Shown: positions 49,789-58,393 of the stretch, one piece after another
Layout: every line of letters starts with the position of its first letter
Numbering within the stretch: position 1 is the first letter of the stretch
IMG/VR virus record: IMGVR_UViG_3300035662_000007
Span: 1-64,000 of that record
Source: a virus
DNA length: 64,000 nucleotides
Direction: 5' to 3' (one strand)
Notes under the pieces: model-generated
Told to the model about the DNA's origin: nothing
What the model saw: only the letters and a program-made list of their open reading frames with translations
Database searches by the model: none
Position numbers and translations under genes: made by a program

Positions 49789-51169
49789 TGCTCAGGATAT
49801 ACATACAACACCCAATCTAATTCAAAATAGCTGGGCAAATACTGTTACAGGTAATTATACTCCAGGAGGAACATCTGGAGGAAATCGCGCAGCCTATAAT
49901 CCTCAAACACAAACAATACTATTTGGTTATACACAGCAAATTGTTAACCAAGAAATAAGATTACGTGAAGCTCTACAAGGTACTCATCTAAGACTTTATG
50001 GATACAACTATTCTTTTCAATACATGAATAGTGAATTTAATAGAGGATTTGTTTCTTTTTCTGTTGATCTAAAAGATCAATTTGGATTCAGTAAACAAAA
50101 AGACAACTATACACTTAATCAAACAAATGGATGGGAAACTGTAAGTGGTAAAAGAAATTATGGCAGTCCATTTAATTTAGATTTTGTTGATAGGTTTGAT
50201 GTAAGTTTTAATGGAAAAGATGATAGGTATTGGGCGGGTTATTATGGACCGCAGATTAAAAATGTTTCTTTAAATGCAATGTATGTGGTTGATGAGTGCG
50301 CTGTGAATCCACTTTATGCATCAACCTGTCCAAACTATCAACAAGCATATTTTCAATCTCAATGCAATATTAATTCTATATACAGTCCAAATTGTCAGGG
50401 GTATGCACAAGCATATCGTAGTCAACAATGCTCAGTGAATGTTTTGTTTTCTCCTGAGTGTCCCGGATACGAATCAGCATATCTAAATCAACAATGTGCT
50501 TCTAACCCCCTTTTTTCTACGGCCTGTTTACTGTACCCGCAGGCATACTTCAATCAACAATGCACAGCAAATCCTCTATACAATTCTGGTTGTTCAGGAT
50601 ATGCAAACGCTTTTAAAGAAAAACAGGTAACAGATGCGTGTAAATCTAATTCGCAGAGTAGTCCACAGTGTACCAATTATACTACTCCTACTCTTAGCCC
50701 TAGTCAATCAAATTCTTTAACCGATACTAGCAAACTAGCAGAAACTGTATTAATAGGGGACCCTCAAGCGCAGCAAGCAATTACTGTACCAAGTATTACT
50801 AGTACCACCAGTCCTACTTCTCAAATTAATATAAACCCACAACTTGGTACAGGTTTAACTGTATCCGGTATTACACCTCAACCTACAGCACAGCAGCAAC
50901 GTCGAACCCAAGCCGCTCAAACCCAGCGCGCGGAGCGCGCTCGGCAAGACCCCCAGCAGCAGCAACAAGCACAACAAGTTGCACAAATGGGTACAGTACC
51001 GGGGTTTGATCAGTATCAACAAGTTAACCTACCAGACGCTGTATTTTATACTAGCAAGGAAATTTATCGTAATCGTACACTACCAGATAATCCGCGTGCT
51101 CAGCGCGCACTTTCACAGCGCAGCGACCGGCTTCACCAGGAGATGATTGATGAGCAATACAGAAAGTAA
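49721..51169 (+). CDS. Secreted protein with five Cys-repeat units, 482 aa
   Basis: ATG at 49721 follows GGAG and lies deep in the previous gene. Signal peptide (KKLVLGLASWLFFSFSCSAQ), a 170-residue beta domain (TPGGTSGGNRAAYNPQTQTI) and five consecutive 22-residue units of the form C-x3-(P/V)L(Y/F)-x3-C-x2-Y-x2-A(Y/F)-x3-Q, residues about 193-305, then a Gln-rich low-complexity tail. The repeated cysteines suggest a disulfide-laced rod exposed outside the cytoplasm or in the virion. Confidence 0.7.
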   Translation: MQVSGKKLVLGLASWLFFSFSCSAQDIHTTPNLIQNSWANTVTGNYTPGGTSGGNRAAYNPQTQTILFGYTQQIVNQEIRLREALQGTHLRLYGYNYSFQYMNSEFNRGFVSFSVDLKDQFGFSKQKDNYTLNQTNGWETVSGKRNYGSPFNLDFVDRFDVSFNGKDDRYWAGYYGPQIKNVSLNAMYVVDECAVNPLYASTCPNYQQAYFQSQCNINSIYSPNCQGYAQAYRSQQCSVNVLFSPECPGYESAYLNQQCASNPLFSTACLLYPQAYFNQQCTANPLYNSGCSGYANAFKEKQVTDACKSNSQSSPQCTNYTTPTLSPSQSNSLTDTSKLAETVLIGDPQAQQAITVPSITSTTSPTSQININPQLGTGLTVSGITPQPTAQQQRRTQAAQTQRAERARQDPQQQQQAQQVAQMGTVPGFDQYQQVNLPDAVFYTSKEIYRNRTLPDNPRAQRALSQRSDRLHQEMIDEQYRK

Positions 51170-51818
51170 TGTTGACATTAACAAAAAGGTAGAAGCTGCA
51201 GAAGCTGCCCTAAAAAAGTACGCTAGTAAAGATACTGTGATTAGTATAGGCGGGTACAGTTTTACACCTGCAAAGCTAATGATTGCGGCCGGTATTATAA
51301 GTAGTGTAGTCGGCGGCATGTATGGAGTTTTTGAAGCCTACAAAGACTACGAAAATATGAAGAAAAAGATTGCAAGCTATGTTGCACCCGACTTTAGTGA
51401 ATATGAGGCTCGCATAATTAAACTAGAAGAAAATAGTGAAAAAGTAGTAGGCTATACTCGTGATATTAATCAAAATCTAAAAGGCGATATTCGTCGCACA
51501 GAAACTGTCTTAGAAGGTGTAGAGCGGGGATCTAAAGTTGCTCAGCGTGAAACCGAAAAAGAAGTGGCTAGTATTCGTAGACAAGTTGATGACGATGTTA
51601 AAGAAATACGACGACAAGTAGATACAGAAATAAAAGAAATACGTCGTAGTGCTGATACCAGTGTTCGTGAAATGCAAAAACAAGTTGATGCAACTGTACA
51701 AACCGTAAATGAACGTGTAAACAGAATTGAACGTGATACTAACGGTGAACTACGAGCTATTCGGCGTGAGGTAGATGACAAGATTAAAAAGGCACTAGAT
51801 AATCCTCTTGCTAATTAA
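51150..51818 (+). CDS. Membrane-anchored coiled-coil protein, 222 aa
   Basis: ATG at 51150 follows AGGAG and overlaps the preceding gene by 20 nt. One membrane helix (about residues 30-50, LMIAAGIISSVVGGMYGVF) is followed by a continuous coiled coil with charged repeats (VRREVDD, EIRRQVDTEIKEIRRSADT) to the C-terminus. Topology resembles spanin- or tail-fibre-associated membrane proteins, but size and length of the coil are unusual. Function unknown. Confidence 0.65.
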   Translation: MSNTESNVDINKKVEAAEAALKKYASKDTVISIGGYSFTPAKLMIAAGIISSVVGGMYGVFEAYKDYENMKKKIASYVAPDFSEYEARIIKLEENSEKVVGYTRDINQNLKGDIRRTETVLEGVERGSKVAQRETEKEVASIRRQVDDDVKEIRRQVDTEIKEIRRSADTSVREMQKQVDATVQTVNERVNRIERDTNGELRAIRREVDDKIKKALDNPLAN

Positions 51819-51828
51819 GGGGAGTAGT

Positions 51829-52347
51829 ATGGATCCGCTAACGCTAATGGGTACGGTAACAGCTGCATTTAATGGCCTAAAAGCTGCTGTAAAAGTAGGT
51901 CAAGAAGTCGAGGGAGTATACCGTCAATTAAGTAAGTGGGCGGATGCTGCAGGGCAACTTCAACAACTAATCAATGATAATAAAACGGATACGGGTGAGC
52001 AAAAACCTGGCTTGTTTGAAAAAATAGGATTTGGTAAAACCGCAACAGCAGAAGCCTTTGATATAATTATAGCACAGCAAAAATTGCGAGAAATGGAAGC
52101 TGAAATATATCATATGTTTTATTATGGTGAACTTCAACACCTAGGAGCAGAGGGCTATAGTCAGTTTAATCAGCTACGTCGTGAAATTCGTGAGCGCCGT
52201 GAGCGTATGATTCGTGATCAAGCTCGCCGTAGAAAACGGTTTATTGAAAACCTATTCTGGGGAACCTTACTAGTTATAACACTTACTATTGCAATTAAAT
52301 TTTTTGTATGGTTATTTGATATTGGCCGCGAAGCAGGCCGATGGTAG
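51829..52347 (+). CDS. Unknown protein with C-terminal membrane helix, 172 aa
   Basis: ATG at 51829 follows GGGGAG; an in-frame start 21 nt upstream lies in the previous gene and has no binding site. Helical soluble part (GTVTAAFNGLKAAVKVGQEV), an arginine-rich helix (REIRERRERMIRDQARRRKR) and a membrane helix near the C-terminus (LFWGTLLVITLTIAIKFFVW). The YHMFYYGELQHLG patch recurs in proteins near the lysis genes of aquatic phages. Possibly membrane- or lysis-associated. Confidence 0.6.
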   Translation: MDPLTLMGTVTAAFNGLKAAVKVGQEVEGVYRQLSKWADAAGQLQQLINDNKTDTGEQKPGLFEKIGFGKTATAEAFDIIIAQQKLREMEAEIYHMFYYGELQHLGAEGYSQFNQLRREIRERRERMIRDQARRRKRFIENLFWGTLLVITLTIAIKFFVWLFDIGREAGRW

Positions 52348-52355
52348 GAGACGCA

Positions 52356-52790
52356 ATGTGGATTCTTCAATGGCTACCTTGGTGGCTATTTTATATGGTA
52401 CTAGCCTTAGGATTATTTGGACTAGTGGTAACTTATTTACTTAAGTTTATTCCACTACCCATAATTCATGTGTACAAAACTCCACTACAAATTGGGTCTA
52501 TTATACTTGTAGTTATCGGAGTTTATATGCTGGGCTCTATAGCTAATGAACGTGCTTGGCAGGCTAGGATAAAAGAACTAGAAGTTAAACTAGCACAAGC
52601 TGAGGCTGAAGGGGCAAAAGAAAATATTAAGATAGTAGAAAAAGTAGTTGTGCAACAGAAAATAGTACGCGAACGCGGTCAAAATATAGTACAGTATGTT
52701 GACCGAGAAGTAGTTAAGTATGATACTCGGTGTGAAATTCCACAACCATTTGTAGACGCACATAATCGTGCGGCGGAAAAAATACAATGA
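52356..52790 (+). CDS. Inner-membrane spanin, Rz-like, 144 aa
   Basis: Start set at 52356, five bases after TAGGAG. Two N-terminal hydrophobic segments (residues 6-30 and 45-64), then a periplasmic coiled coil (WQARIKELEVKLAQAEAEGA, VEKVVVQQKIVRERGQ) and a C-terminal tail, as expected for an i-spanin apart from the second membrane segment. It overlaps the lipoprotein gene by ATGA, the usual Rz/Rz1 linkage. Confidence 0.8.
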   Translation: MWILQWLPWWLFYMVLALGLFGLVVTYLLKFIPLPIIHVYKTPLQIGSIILVVIGVYMLGSIANERAWQARIKELEVKLAQAEAEGAKENIKIVEKVVVQQKIVRERGQNIVQYVDREVVKYDTRCEIPQPFVDAHNRAAEKIQ

Positions 52791-53050
52791 AATCGATAGT
52801 AATAGTATTATCACTAGCGTTAGTAGGCTGTAGCACTCCTGTTCCACTAAAACCCAAATTTCCAGAAGCACCACAGGTATTACTAGAGCCTTGCAGATCT
52901 TTAAAACCACTAGAACAAAATGCTAAACTTAGTGATGTAGCTAAAACGGTTACAGAAAATTATCACCTTTACCATGATTGTAGCTTAAAATCTAGTATGT
53001 GGCAGGAGTGGTACAAAACTCAACGTAAATTATTTGAGGACATAAAATGA
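52787..53050 (+). CDS. Outer-membrane spanin lipoprotein, Rz1-like, 87 aa
   Basis: Begins with a lipoprotein signal SIVIVLSLALVGCSTP (lipobox LVGC, Cys about residue 15), followed by the proline-rich stretch typical of o-spanins (STPVPLKPKFPEAPQ) and a helical C-terminus. It overlaps both the Rz-like gene and the endolysin gene. The pair would fuse inner and outer membranes in the last step of lysis, which implies a Gram-negative host. Confidence 0.85.
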   Translation: MKSIVIVLSLALVGCSTPVPLKPKFPEAPQVLLEPCRSLKPLEQNAKLSDVAKTVTENYHLYHDCSLKSSMWQEWYKTQRKLFEDIK

Positions 53051-53670
53051 CCTTAACCTTAGAACAATTACAAAAATTAATACCACGAAATAAATATACA
53101 AGCTATTGGTTACAAGTTATTAATCAGCTATTTCCAGATTACGAAATTAACACTCCACTACGTCAAGCAGCTTGGATTGCACAGTGTGCACATGAGTCGG
53201 CTGAGTTTACAGTCTTACAAGAAAATCTTAACTATCGTTGGCAAAGCTTACGCAAAGTATTTTCTAAATACTTTCCTACGGATGAACTAGCACAACAGTA
53301 TGCTGGTAAACCCAATAAGCAAGAGGCAATAGCTAACCGTGTATATGCTAATCGTATGGGTAATGGCGATGAGGCTTCAGGTGATGGATGGCGATACCGT
53401 GGCCGAGGACTTATTCAGCTAACTGGTAAAGATAATTATACTTGGTTTGCTCACAGCATAGAAATCAAACCAGAAGAAGCAGCAGATTACCTAGAAACCT
53501 TTGAAGGAGCTGCTCAAAGTGCGTGCTGGTTTTGGGAAACTAATAGCTTAAATCGTTGGGCAGACCAAGGGGATATTTTAACCTTGACAAAACGAATTAA
53601 TGGTGGTACAATAGGCATAGAAGATCGTAAAAAACACTACGAGCACGCCTTACACATACTAGGAGGCTAA
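53047..53670 (+). CDS. Endolysin, GH19 chitinase-like lysozyme, 207 aa
   Basis: Full-length GH19 domain: IAQCAHESAEF with catalytic Glu50, the second acidic site in NRMGNGDEASGDG and the substrate loop WRYRGRGLIQLTGKDNY, ending in TLTKRINGGTIGIEDRKKHY. It cleaves the glycan of peptidoglycan. No signal peptide or SAR helix is visible, so release depends on a holin (candidates at 53953 and 54397). Overlaps the spanin gene by 4 nt. Confidence 0.92.
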   Translation: MTLTLEQLQKLIPRNKYTSYWLQVINQLFPDYEINTPLRQAAWIAQCAHESAEFTVLQENLNYRWQSLRKVFSKYFPTDELAQQYAGKPNKQEAIANRVYANRMGNGDEASGDGWRYRGRGLIQLTGKDNYTWFAHSIEIKPEEAADYLETFEGAAQSACWFWETNSLNRWADQGDILTLTKRINGGTIGIEDRKKHYEHALHILGG

Positions 53671-53672
53671 CG

Positions 53673-53963
53673 GTGATTAGTGATAAAAAACTATTTCTAT
53701 TCTTGTTAATTTTACTTGCACTACCTGTTGCACTAGCTGCTTTTGGTAGCGATAGGTTTAGATATCCTTGTCAAGATCCTCAAAACTGGGAAACTAAGCA
53801 GTGTCAGAAACCACTATGCGATGTTACTCGTACTTGTCCAGAGCATATATTTAAAGGGCAGCGAGATCCTAGACTAGGGCCGCCAGAGACCCGGCAAGAA
53901 CCAATGACTCAAACTTGTCAACAGTGTCAACCAGATAAAGGAGGAGCTAAAGGTGCAAAATAA
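53673..53963 (+). CDS. Small exported or anchored Cys-rich protein, 96 aa
   Basis: GTG at 53673 follows AGGAGG. N-terminal hydrophobic helix (KKLFLFLLILLALPVALAAF) could be a signal peptide or anchor; the mature part has seven cysteines (YPCQDP, KQCQKPLC, RTCPEH, TCQQCQ) in a proline-rich sequence. It lies inside the lysis cassette but resembles neither antiholin nor spanin. Function unknown. Confidence 0.65.
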   Translation: MISDKKLFLFLLILLALPVALAAFGSDRFRYPCQDPQNWETKQCQKPLCDVTRTCPEHIFKGQRDPRLGPPETRQEPMTQTCQQCQPDKGGAKGAK

Positions 53964-54396
53964 GGAGACTTTAATTTATACCGAAGAACAACTAATGGCT
54001 AGACTTAAATTCTTTATAGGAGTTTGTCTAGCACTTACACTAACAGGCATTGTATTTGTAGTTTTATACAGTATAATATTTGTTACACAGCCACTTAATG
54101 CTATGAGTCCAATTGATCAAAAGTTCTTTGAACTTATTGTACCTATAGCAACATTTTTAACTGGTACACTTAGTGGTATTATGCTTGCAGGAGCTAAAAA
54201 AGAAGATCAAGAAGTAATGCTTCAAGCACAAAAACAACAACAAGATGGATTTAAAGCTACTATTGAGGCTATACGTACACCAGAACCTAAACCGCAGCAC
54301 GTCAGACAAGAGCCAGTACTGTTTGCTAGTGGTCAGCCAGAAGCGGGATACGGCGGAAAACCTAAGCCTCCACAAGCACCACACCCGGAGATTTAA
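53953..54396 (+). CDS. Holin candidate, two-helix membrane protein, 147 aa
   Basis: GTG at 53953 follows GGAG. Two membrane helices (about residues 17-40, FFIGVCLALTLTGIVFVVLY, and 57-77, FELIVPIATFLTGTLSGIML), then a long charged, proline-rich cytoplasmic tail. The place next to the endolysin and the two-helix topology fit a class II holin, though the tail is long. The gene at 54397 is a second candidate. Confidence 0.6.
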   Translation: MQNKETLIYTEEQLMARLKFFIGVCLALTLTGIVFVVLYSIIFVTQPLNAMSPIDQKFFELIVPIATFLTGTLSGIMLAGAKKEDQEVMLQAQKQQQDGFKATIEAIRTPEPKPQHVRQEPVLFASGQPEAGYGGKPKPPQAPHPEI

Positions 54397-54615
54397 ATGC
54401 TTAAATCACTACTACAAGATGGAGTAGATGGCAGCCTAAGCAGCAAACGTGTAATAACATTTTTAGCTTTTATGCTATGTAGCCTAGGTTTTGTAGCTAA
54501 TTTATTTTTTGGGTATAAGGTAGACGGAACACTATACGATAGTATGATGTACATAGTATTAGTAGGTTTAGGTGTAATTGTTACTGAAAAGTTTAGCCCA
54601 CACAAAAAGGACTAA
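54397..54615 (+). CDS. Small two-helix membrane protein, second holin/antiholin candidate, 72 aa
   Basis: Starts with LLQDGVDGSLSSKRVITFLA and has two helices (about residues 19-37 and 47-65) separated by the turn GYKVDGTLYDS, ending in a charged tail (SPHKKD). The DGxxxSLSSKR start is typical of small holin-like membrane proteins of tailed phages. It follows the other candidate directly, so one may be holin and the other its regulator. Confidence 0.6.
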   Translation: MLKSLLQDGVDGSLSSKRVITFLAFMLCSLGFVANLFFGYKVDGTLYDSMMYIVLVGLGVIVTEKFSPHKKD

Positions 54616-54617
54616 TC

Positions 54618-54815
54618 ATGAAATATATTTTAGCGGTATTAATTTCGTTGTTTGCTACAGGCTATGTGGCAGCTGAACCCGAAACAAAACGGGTCTGTGA
54701 GATCCAAAAGGATAGCAAAGGTAAAGAGCAAGAAGTTTGTAAAACTATAAAGATCCATAAGAAACTAGAAGGGGCTCAAAAGCCTAGTGAGGTAAAACCA
54801 GACACAAAAAAGTAA
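54618..54815 (+). CDS. Small secreted protein, 65 aa
   Basis: Signal peptide KYILAVLISLFATGYVAAE, then a short charged region with two cysteines (RVCEIQKD, EVCKTIK) and a lysine-rich tail. It closes the lysis group 2 nt after the preceding gene. Not recognised; a periplasmic role is inferred only from the signal peptide. Confidence 0.65.
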   Translation: MKYILAVLISLFATGYVAAEPETKRVCEIQKDSKGKEQEVCKTIKIHKKLEGAQKPSEVKPDTKK

Positions 54816-54855
54816 TCTAAGTGTTTAACCTTAACTTCTTAACAGGGTCGAATCA

Positions 54856-55545
54856 ATGGCAACTAGATCAGGTAAAAAAGCTCGTAAACAACAAACCAAT
54901 ACTCAATCAAACCCAATTGAGTATGGATTTAGAGATGTAAAACCTCTTAATTTTATACAAGAACAATACTTAAATGCTATAAAACAAAATGAGGTAGTTT
55001 TTGGAGTAGGCAGTGCAGGTACAGGTAAAACATTTGTAGCTGCTAGCTATGCTGCAGGAGAGCTTTTTCATAGACGCATAAATAAAATTATACTAACCCG
55101 TCCAAATGTAGAAACTGGCCGCGGCTTAGGATTTTTACCAGGTGAATTAGAGGAAAAGTATGCCCCATACTTAGAACCATTTGACAACGTGTTTCAACGA
55201 TCTTTAGGTAAAGGATTCTATGAATATGCACTTAAAAATAAAGATATAGAACCCCGGCCTATAGGATTTATGCGTGGAGCAACATTTGATAATGCAATAG
55301 TTTTAGTCGATGAAGCGCAAAACTTAACTAAAACTGAACTAAAAATGCTCTTATCACGCATAGGTAAAAATTGTAAAGTAATTTTAAGCGGTGACCCAGA
55401 TCAGCGAGACTTAAATAATTCAGGACTAGAGGACGCTATAAAACGGCTAGAAGGTATTGAAGGTATTGAAGTAATTAGATTTTTAGATCAAGATATAGTT
55501 CGTAGCAAAATGTGTAAACAAATAATTTTAGCATATAAGGATTAA
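54856..55545 (+). CDS. phoH: PhoH-like ATPase, 229 aa
   Basis: Walker A GSAGTGKT (residues 52-59), the PhoH-typical TRPNVETGRGLGFLPGELEE and Walker B in AIVLVDEAQNLT. It lacks the KH/PIN domains of longer relatives, as usual in phages. The family is induced in phosphate starvation in some bacteria and is widespread in aquatic phages, but its biochemical role (RNA helicase-like activity) remains unsettled. Confidence 0.93.
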   Translation: MATRSGKKARKQQTNTQSNPIEYGFRDVKPLNFIQEQYLNAIKQNEVVFGVGSAGTGKTFVAASYAAGELFHRRINKIILTRPNVETGRGLGFLPGELEEKYAPYLEPFDNVFQRSLGKGFYEYALKNKDIEPRPIGFMRGATFDNAIVLVDEAQNLTKTELKMLLSRIGKNCKVILSGDPDQRDLNNSGLEDAIKRLEGIEGIEVIRFLDQDIVRSKMCKQIILAYKD

Positions 55546-55546
55546 A

Positions 55547-56197
55547 ATGGCAAAAACTTACAAACCCACTAGTGGCATGGCATCGGCAGCTCGTCGTGCC
55601 CTAAAGTGGAAAGACGAAGGTAAGCCTGGTGGTACCCTAGTAGGTTTAGCCAGAGCTAATCAATTAAAGGATCGTGATCCACTAAGCGCTTCAACTGTCC
55701 TACGAATGTACAGCTTTTTTTCTCGTCATGAAGTAGACAAAAGGGCTACAGGTTTTCGTAGCGGCGAAGAAGGTTTTCCTAGTAAGGGTAGAGTAGCTTG
55801 GGATCTCTGGGGAGGCGATGGTGGTTATTCGTGGAGCAAGGCTAAACGCAATCAAATTATGCGTGAACGCGAAGGCAAAGCTCTTAAATTACTAAGCCTA
55901 ACAGTAAAAGCATATGTAAAGCAGGAATATCTAGACATTGTAGCCGAAGCAATTGAAGACTATGCTAACGAAAGTATCTCAGAAGAAGTAGAAGCCTTTG
56001 GTCAGTTTATGTACCACGCAGAACTACTACGTAATGGTCATGTTGATGTATACTTACAAGACTTACCAGACGTAGACCAACCTTATCGCGACATACTAGT
56101 AGAAATAGTTAGTACCTTATACGATAGTGATGAAGATAGTTCGGATGATATGGATGATGAGGATAGTGACCAAGACACTGACGATTCACCCAGATAA
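55547..56197 (+). CDS. Conserved phage protein with acidic tail, 216 aa
   Basis: Residues 1-105 form a compact domain recurring in many phages: GMASAARRALKWKDEGKPGG, SASTVLRMYSFFSRHEVDK and PSKGRVAWDLWGGDGGYSW. The middle is helical and the last 30 residues are almost all Asp/Glu/Ser. It follows phoH by one base and ends before a bidirectional terminator. The domain is sometimes fused to prohead proteases or other enzymes; function unknown. Confidence 0.7.
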   Translation: MAKTYKPTSGMASAARRALKWKDEGKPGGTLVGLARANQLKDRDPLSASTVLRMYSFFSRHEVDKRATGFRSGEEGFPSKGRVAWDLWGGDGGYSWSKAKRNQIMREREGKALKLLSLTVKAYVKQEYLDIVAEAIEDYANESISEEVEAFGQFMYHAELLRNGHVDVYLQDLPDVDQPYRDILVEIVSTLYDSDEDSSDDMDDEDSDQDTDDSPR

Positions 56198-56203
56198 CAA
56201 AAA

Positions 56204-56234
56204 GCCCCGTTACTTTACAGTAACGGGGCTTTTT
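56204..56234. terminator. Bidirectional terminator between convergent operons
   Basis: GCCCCGTTACT (56204-56214), loop TTAC, AGTAACGGGGC (56219-56229), flanked by A5 on the left and T5 on the right, serving the late plus operon and the minus metabolic operon. Confidence 0.92.
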
Positions 56235-56236
56235 GT

Positions 56237-56413
56237 TTAACTAGCAGGCGTTTCAGGTGGAGGCTGAAGTGCTTGTAGTTGTTCTTGTGCTTCTTTTTGG
56301 ATCTTTTGACTTAGAGGATTGCAAACTTTAGCAGGCAATTCTTGTAAGCCTGCTAAGAGTGCATTAATTTCGTTTACGCTAAGTGTAAGTGTTAAGATAG
56401 GATCATTATTCAT
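56237..56413 (-). CDS. Small phage protein, 58 aa
   Basis: Starts MNNDPILTLTLSVNEINALL, continues as a helix (GLQELPAKVCNPLSQKIQKE) and ends with a proline-rich tail. Similar LTLSVNE-N-iL-gL-elPakv proteins are common small accessories in aquatic phages, so the gene is probably real despite having no clear ribosome binding site. It lies 9 nt after the reductase stop, last in the minus operon. Confidence 0.7.
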   Translation of the reverse strand: MNNDPILTLTLSVNEINALLAGLQELPAKVCNPLSQKIQKEAQEQLQALQPPPETPAS

Positions 56414-56422
56414 ATTTAAATA

Positions 56423-58384
56423 TTACTTTACTGGGCATGCGCCGGTTAAACATTCGTCATCTAAGATTGCGTCAAAACTATTGGCACTATCTATATTGAC
56501 GGCTTTTAGGTCTTGAACATATGTGCGAAACGTATATTCGTCGACAACTTCTTGTGGTAGGTATAGGTAGCCAAGATCTTTGGCTGTTTTTGTAGGATCA
56601 CTTCTATAAATAAATGAAACTCCAACATAGCAGTCCCAATTATTCATTAACCAATCTACAATTTGTGGAACTTCATGCGGCTCGTAGCTAATAGTTACTG
56701 AGGTATTTTGCTGAGTCCACGAAGTTTGAATTAGTTTATATCGTTCAAGTTGGTCAATAGCAGTTTCTAGGTTAACTTCTTTGCCATCTTGTTTGTGGAA
56801 TGGAACATCCGACCACTCTACTGGAAAGGTTACTAGAACACCGGTATCGTCTGTGGGATGATTAAATACTCGGTAGTTTGCTTCACGCAATTTATCTACA
56901 ACTGGATCGTACTTGCTAAACTGTACATTGTTGAAAATGTACTTGCCTAGAGGCTTATGAACTCCCTCAGTGGTATCCATAATTTTCGATAACGTGCCAC
57001 TAGGCTTAACACAAGTAATATTCTTGGGACGTGGTAAGCCTAGCTCATCAGCCATACCAATTGCTGCACTAGTAGCTGTACGTTTTAGGTATTCATAATC
57101 GTAACCAGTCATGTCTGGACGCTTAGCAATACCAGTTAGGCCTACACCACACAGTCGCAAGAAGTAATTGTTGAGATGCCATGCTTCTTGAAGGATACCG
57201 TCTTTGAGGTTAACACAGGTTTGACGGTAATTAGCTCGGGCGGCAAGCCGTATAGCTTCGTGAAGTCCTGCGGTATTTCCCTTAAACTTTCCAATATCTG
57301 TTTCTGTAAGATTACAGAATGATTTGTTTCCGAGTAGAATCTCAACACAAGGATTTGCTCCCTTATACCAAGGTGCACGACGACGTGCTTCTTGTGCATT
57401 AATAAACCCTGGCTCACTTCCGCCAGCTTCTTGCATAATTGCAAAGATTTCGCTTAGTTGCTCGTAGGTAGGCTTTTCATTAAACACTAGACTATTGTTA
57501 CTTTGCTGACGATGTGCATTGCCATGCAACCACCAGTCTTTTTTAGCTACTGCAAATTCTTGCCACTCCGGTTGGCCGTAGTCGAAAAGCGCAATCTCAG
57601 CACTTCGGCGACTAGACAGAATGGTACCAAGCCAATTAACAATATCCATGATATCCATTCTGGTGAGTAGTGAATCTGCCCGTCCATTAAGGATACGGGC
57701 GATAGCAACATAAGCAGTACTGATAGCCGAGTCACCCGAACTAATCCATCCATAGCCTTTTAACCTTTCACCAGCAGGACGCAGTTGACTGAAGTCTAGA
57801 ACAAGAGTATCAGCAGGATATTTTCCTGCCATTAGTTTACCAATGCTTTTAGCCCATGCTTCTGCACTATCGCCAACCTGAATACGCCAAGTTTTTGTTT
57901 GCGGGTCCCAAGTTTCTACATTATGTTCACAGCCACCTTTTTCAGTACGCTGTGATCGTACCACTTCGATATTTTGAATAGGTTTTGAGAATCCATTTAG
58001 TGTGCCTATAATAGGCTTAAATCCTACGCCGCAACCTTGTAAAAGTAGCCATAGTACATCTACTACGTCATATACAGTTTCAACCTCTGTAAAGCTACAA
58101 TTAAACTGTGATGCTTCACGATTTTTAGCTACTTGTGTGCCGCCTAGCCATAAGGTACGACCGCTCATAGAAACTTTACGCTCAAGCATAAGTTGTTCTA
58201 GGCGATTTAGTTCTGCGTACTCATTGGGAAGCAGCTGCCTACCGGCAGCACGTTCCCACAACCATGCCTGATGTGAGATTACTCGGCTAACAGTATCTTG
58301 CCAAGTTTCAAATTGTTTGCCATCATCACTGATGGGTCTGTTATAAGTTCTGCGTGTAATTACTTGTGCTCGTGTGCTTGTCAT
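56423..58384 (-). CDS. nrdJ: Class II (B12-dependent) ribonucleoside-triphosphate reductase, 653 aa
   Basis: Monomeric adenosylcobalamin-dependent reductase. Key features: FNCSF with C96, the radical/active-site segment NPCVEILL (N344, C346, E348), SFCNLTE with C357, and the C-terminal thiol pair C645/C650 in DDECLTGACPVK that is re-reduced by a thioredoxin or glutaredoxin; a glutaredoxin gene lies at the window edge. It makes dNTPs without oxygen dependence. Slightly shorter than the 739-residue Lactobacillus enzyme. ATG follows GAGGAG. Confidence 0.93.
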   Translation of the reverse strand: MTSTRAQVITRRTYNRPISDDGKQFETWQDTVSRVISHQAWLWERAAGRQLLPNEYAELNRLEQLMLERKVSMSGRTLWLGGTQVAKNREASQFNCSFTEVETVYDVVDVLWLLLQGCGVGFKPIIGTLNGFSKPIQNIEVVRSQRTEKGGCEHNVETWDPQTKTWRIQVGDSAEAWAKSIGKLMAGKYPADTLVLDFSQLRPAGERLKGYGWISSGDSAISTAYVAIARILNGRADSLLTRMDIMDIVNWLGTILSSRRSAEIALFDYGQPEWQEFAVAKKDWWLHGNAHRQQSNNSLVFNEKPTYEQLSEIFAIMQEAGGSEPGFINAQEARRRAPWYKGANPCVEILLGNKSFCNLTETDIGKFKGNTAGLHEAIRLAARANYRQTCVNLKDGILQEAWHLNNYFLRLCGVGLTGIAKRPDMTGYDYEYLKRTATSAAIGMADELGLPRPKNITCVKPSGTLSKIMDTTEGVHKPLGKYIFNNVQFSKYDPVVDKLREANYRVFNHPTDDTGVLVTFPVEWSDVPFHKQDGKEVNLETAIDQLERYKLIQTSWTQQNTSVTISYEPHEVPQIVDWLMNNWDCYVGVSFIYRSDPTKTAKDLGYLYLPQEVVDEYTFRTYVQDLKAVNIDSANSFDAILDDECLTGACPVK

Positions 58385-58393
58385 GTTACTCCT

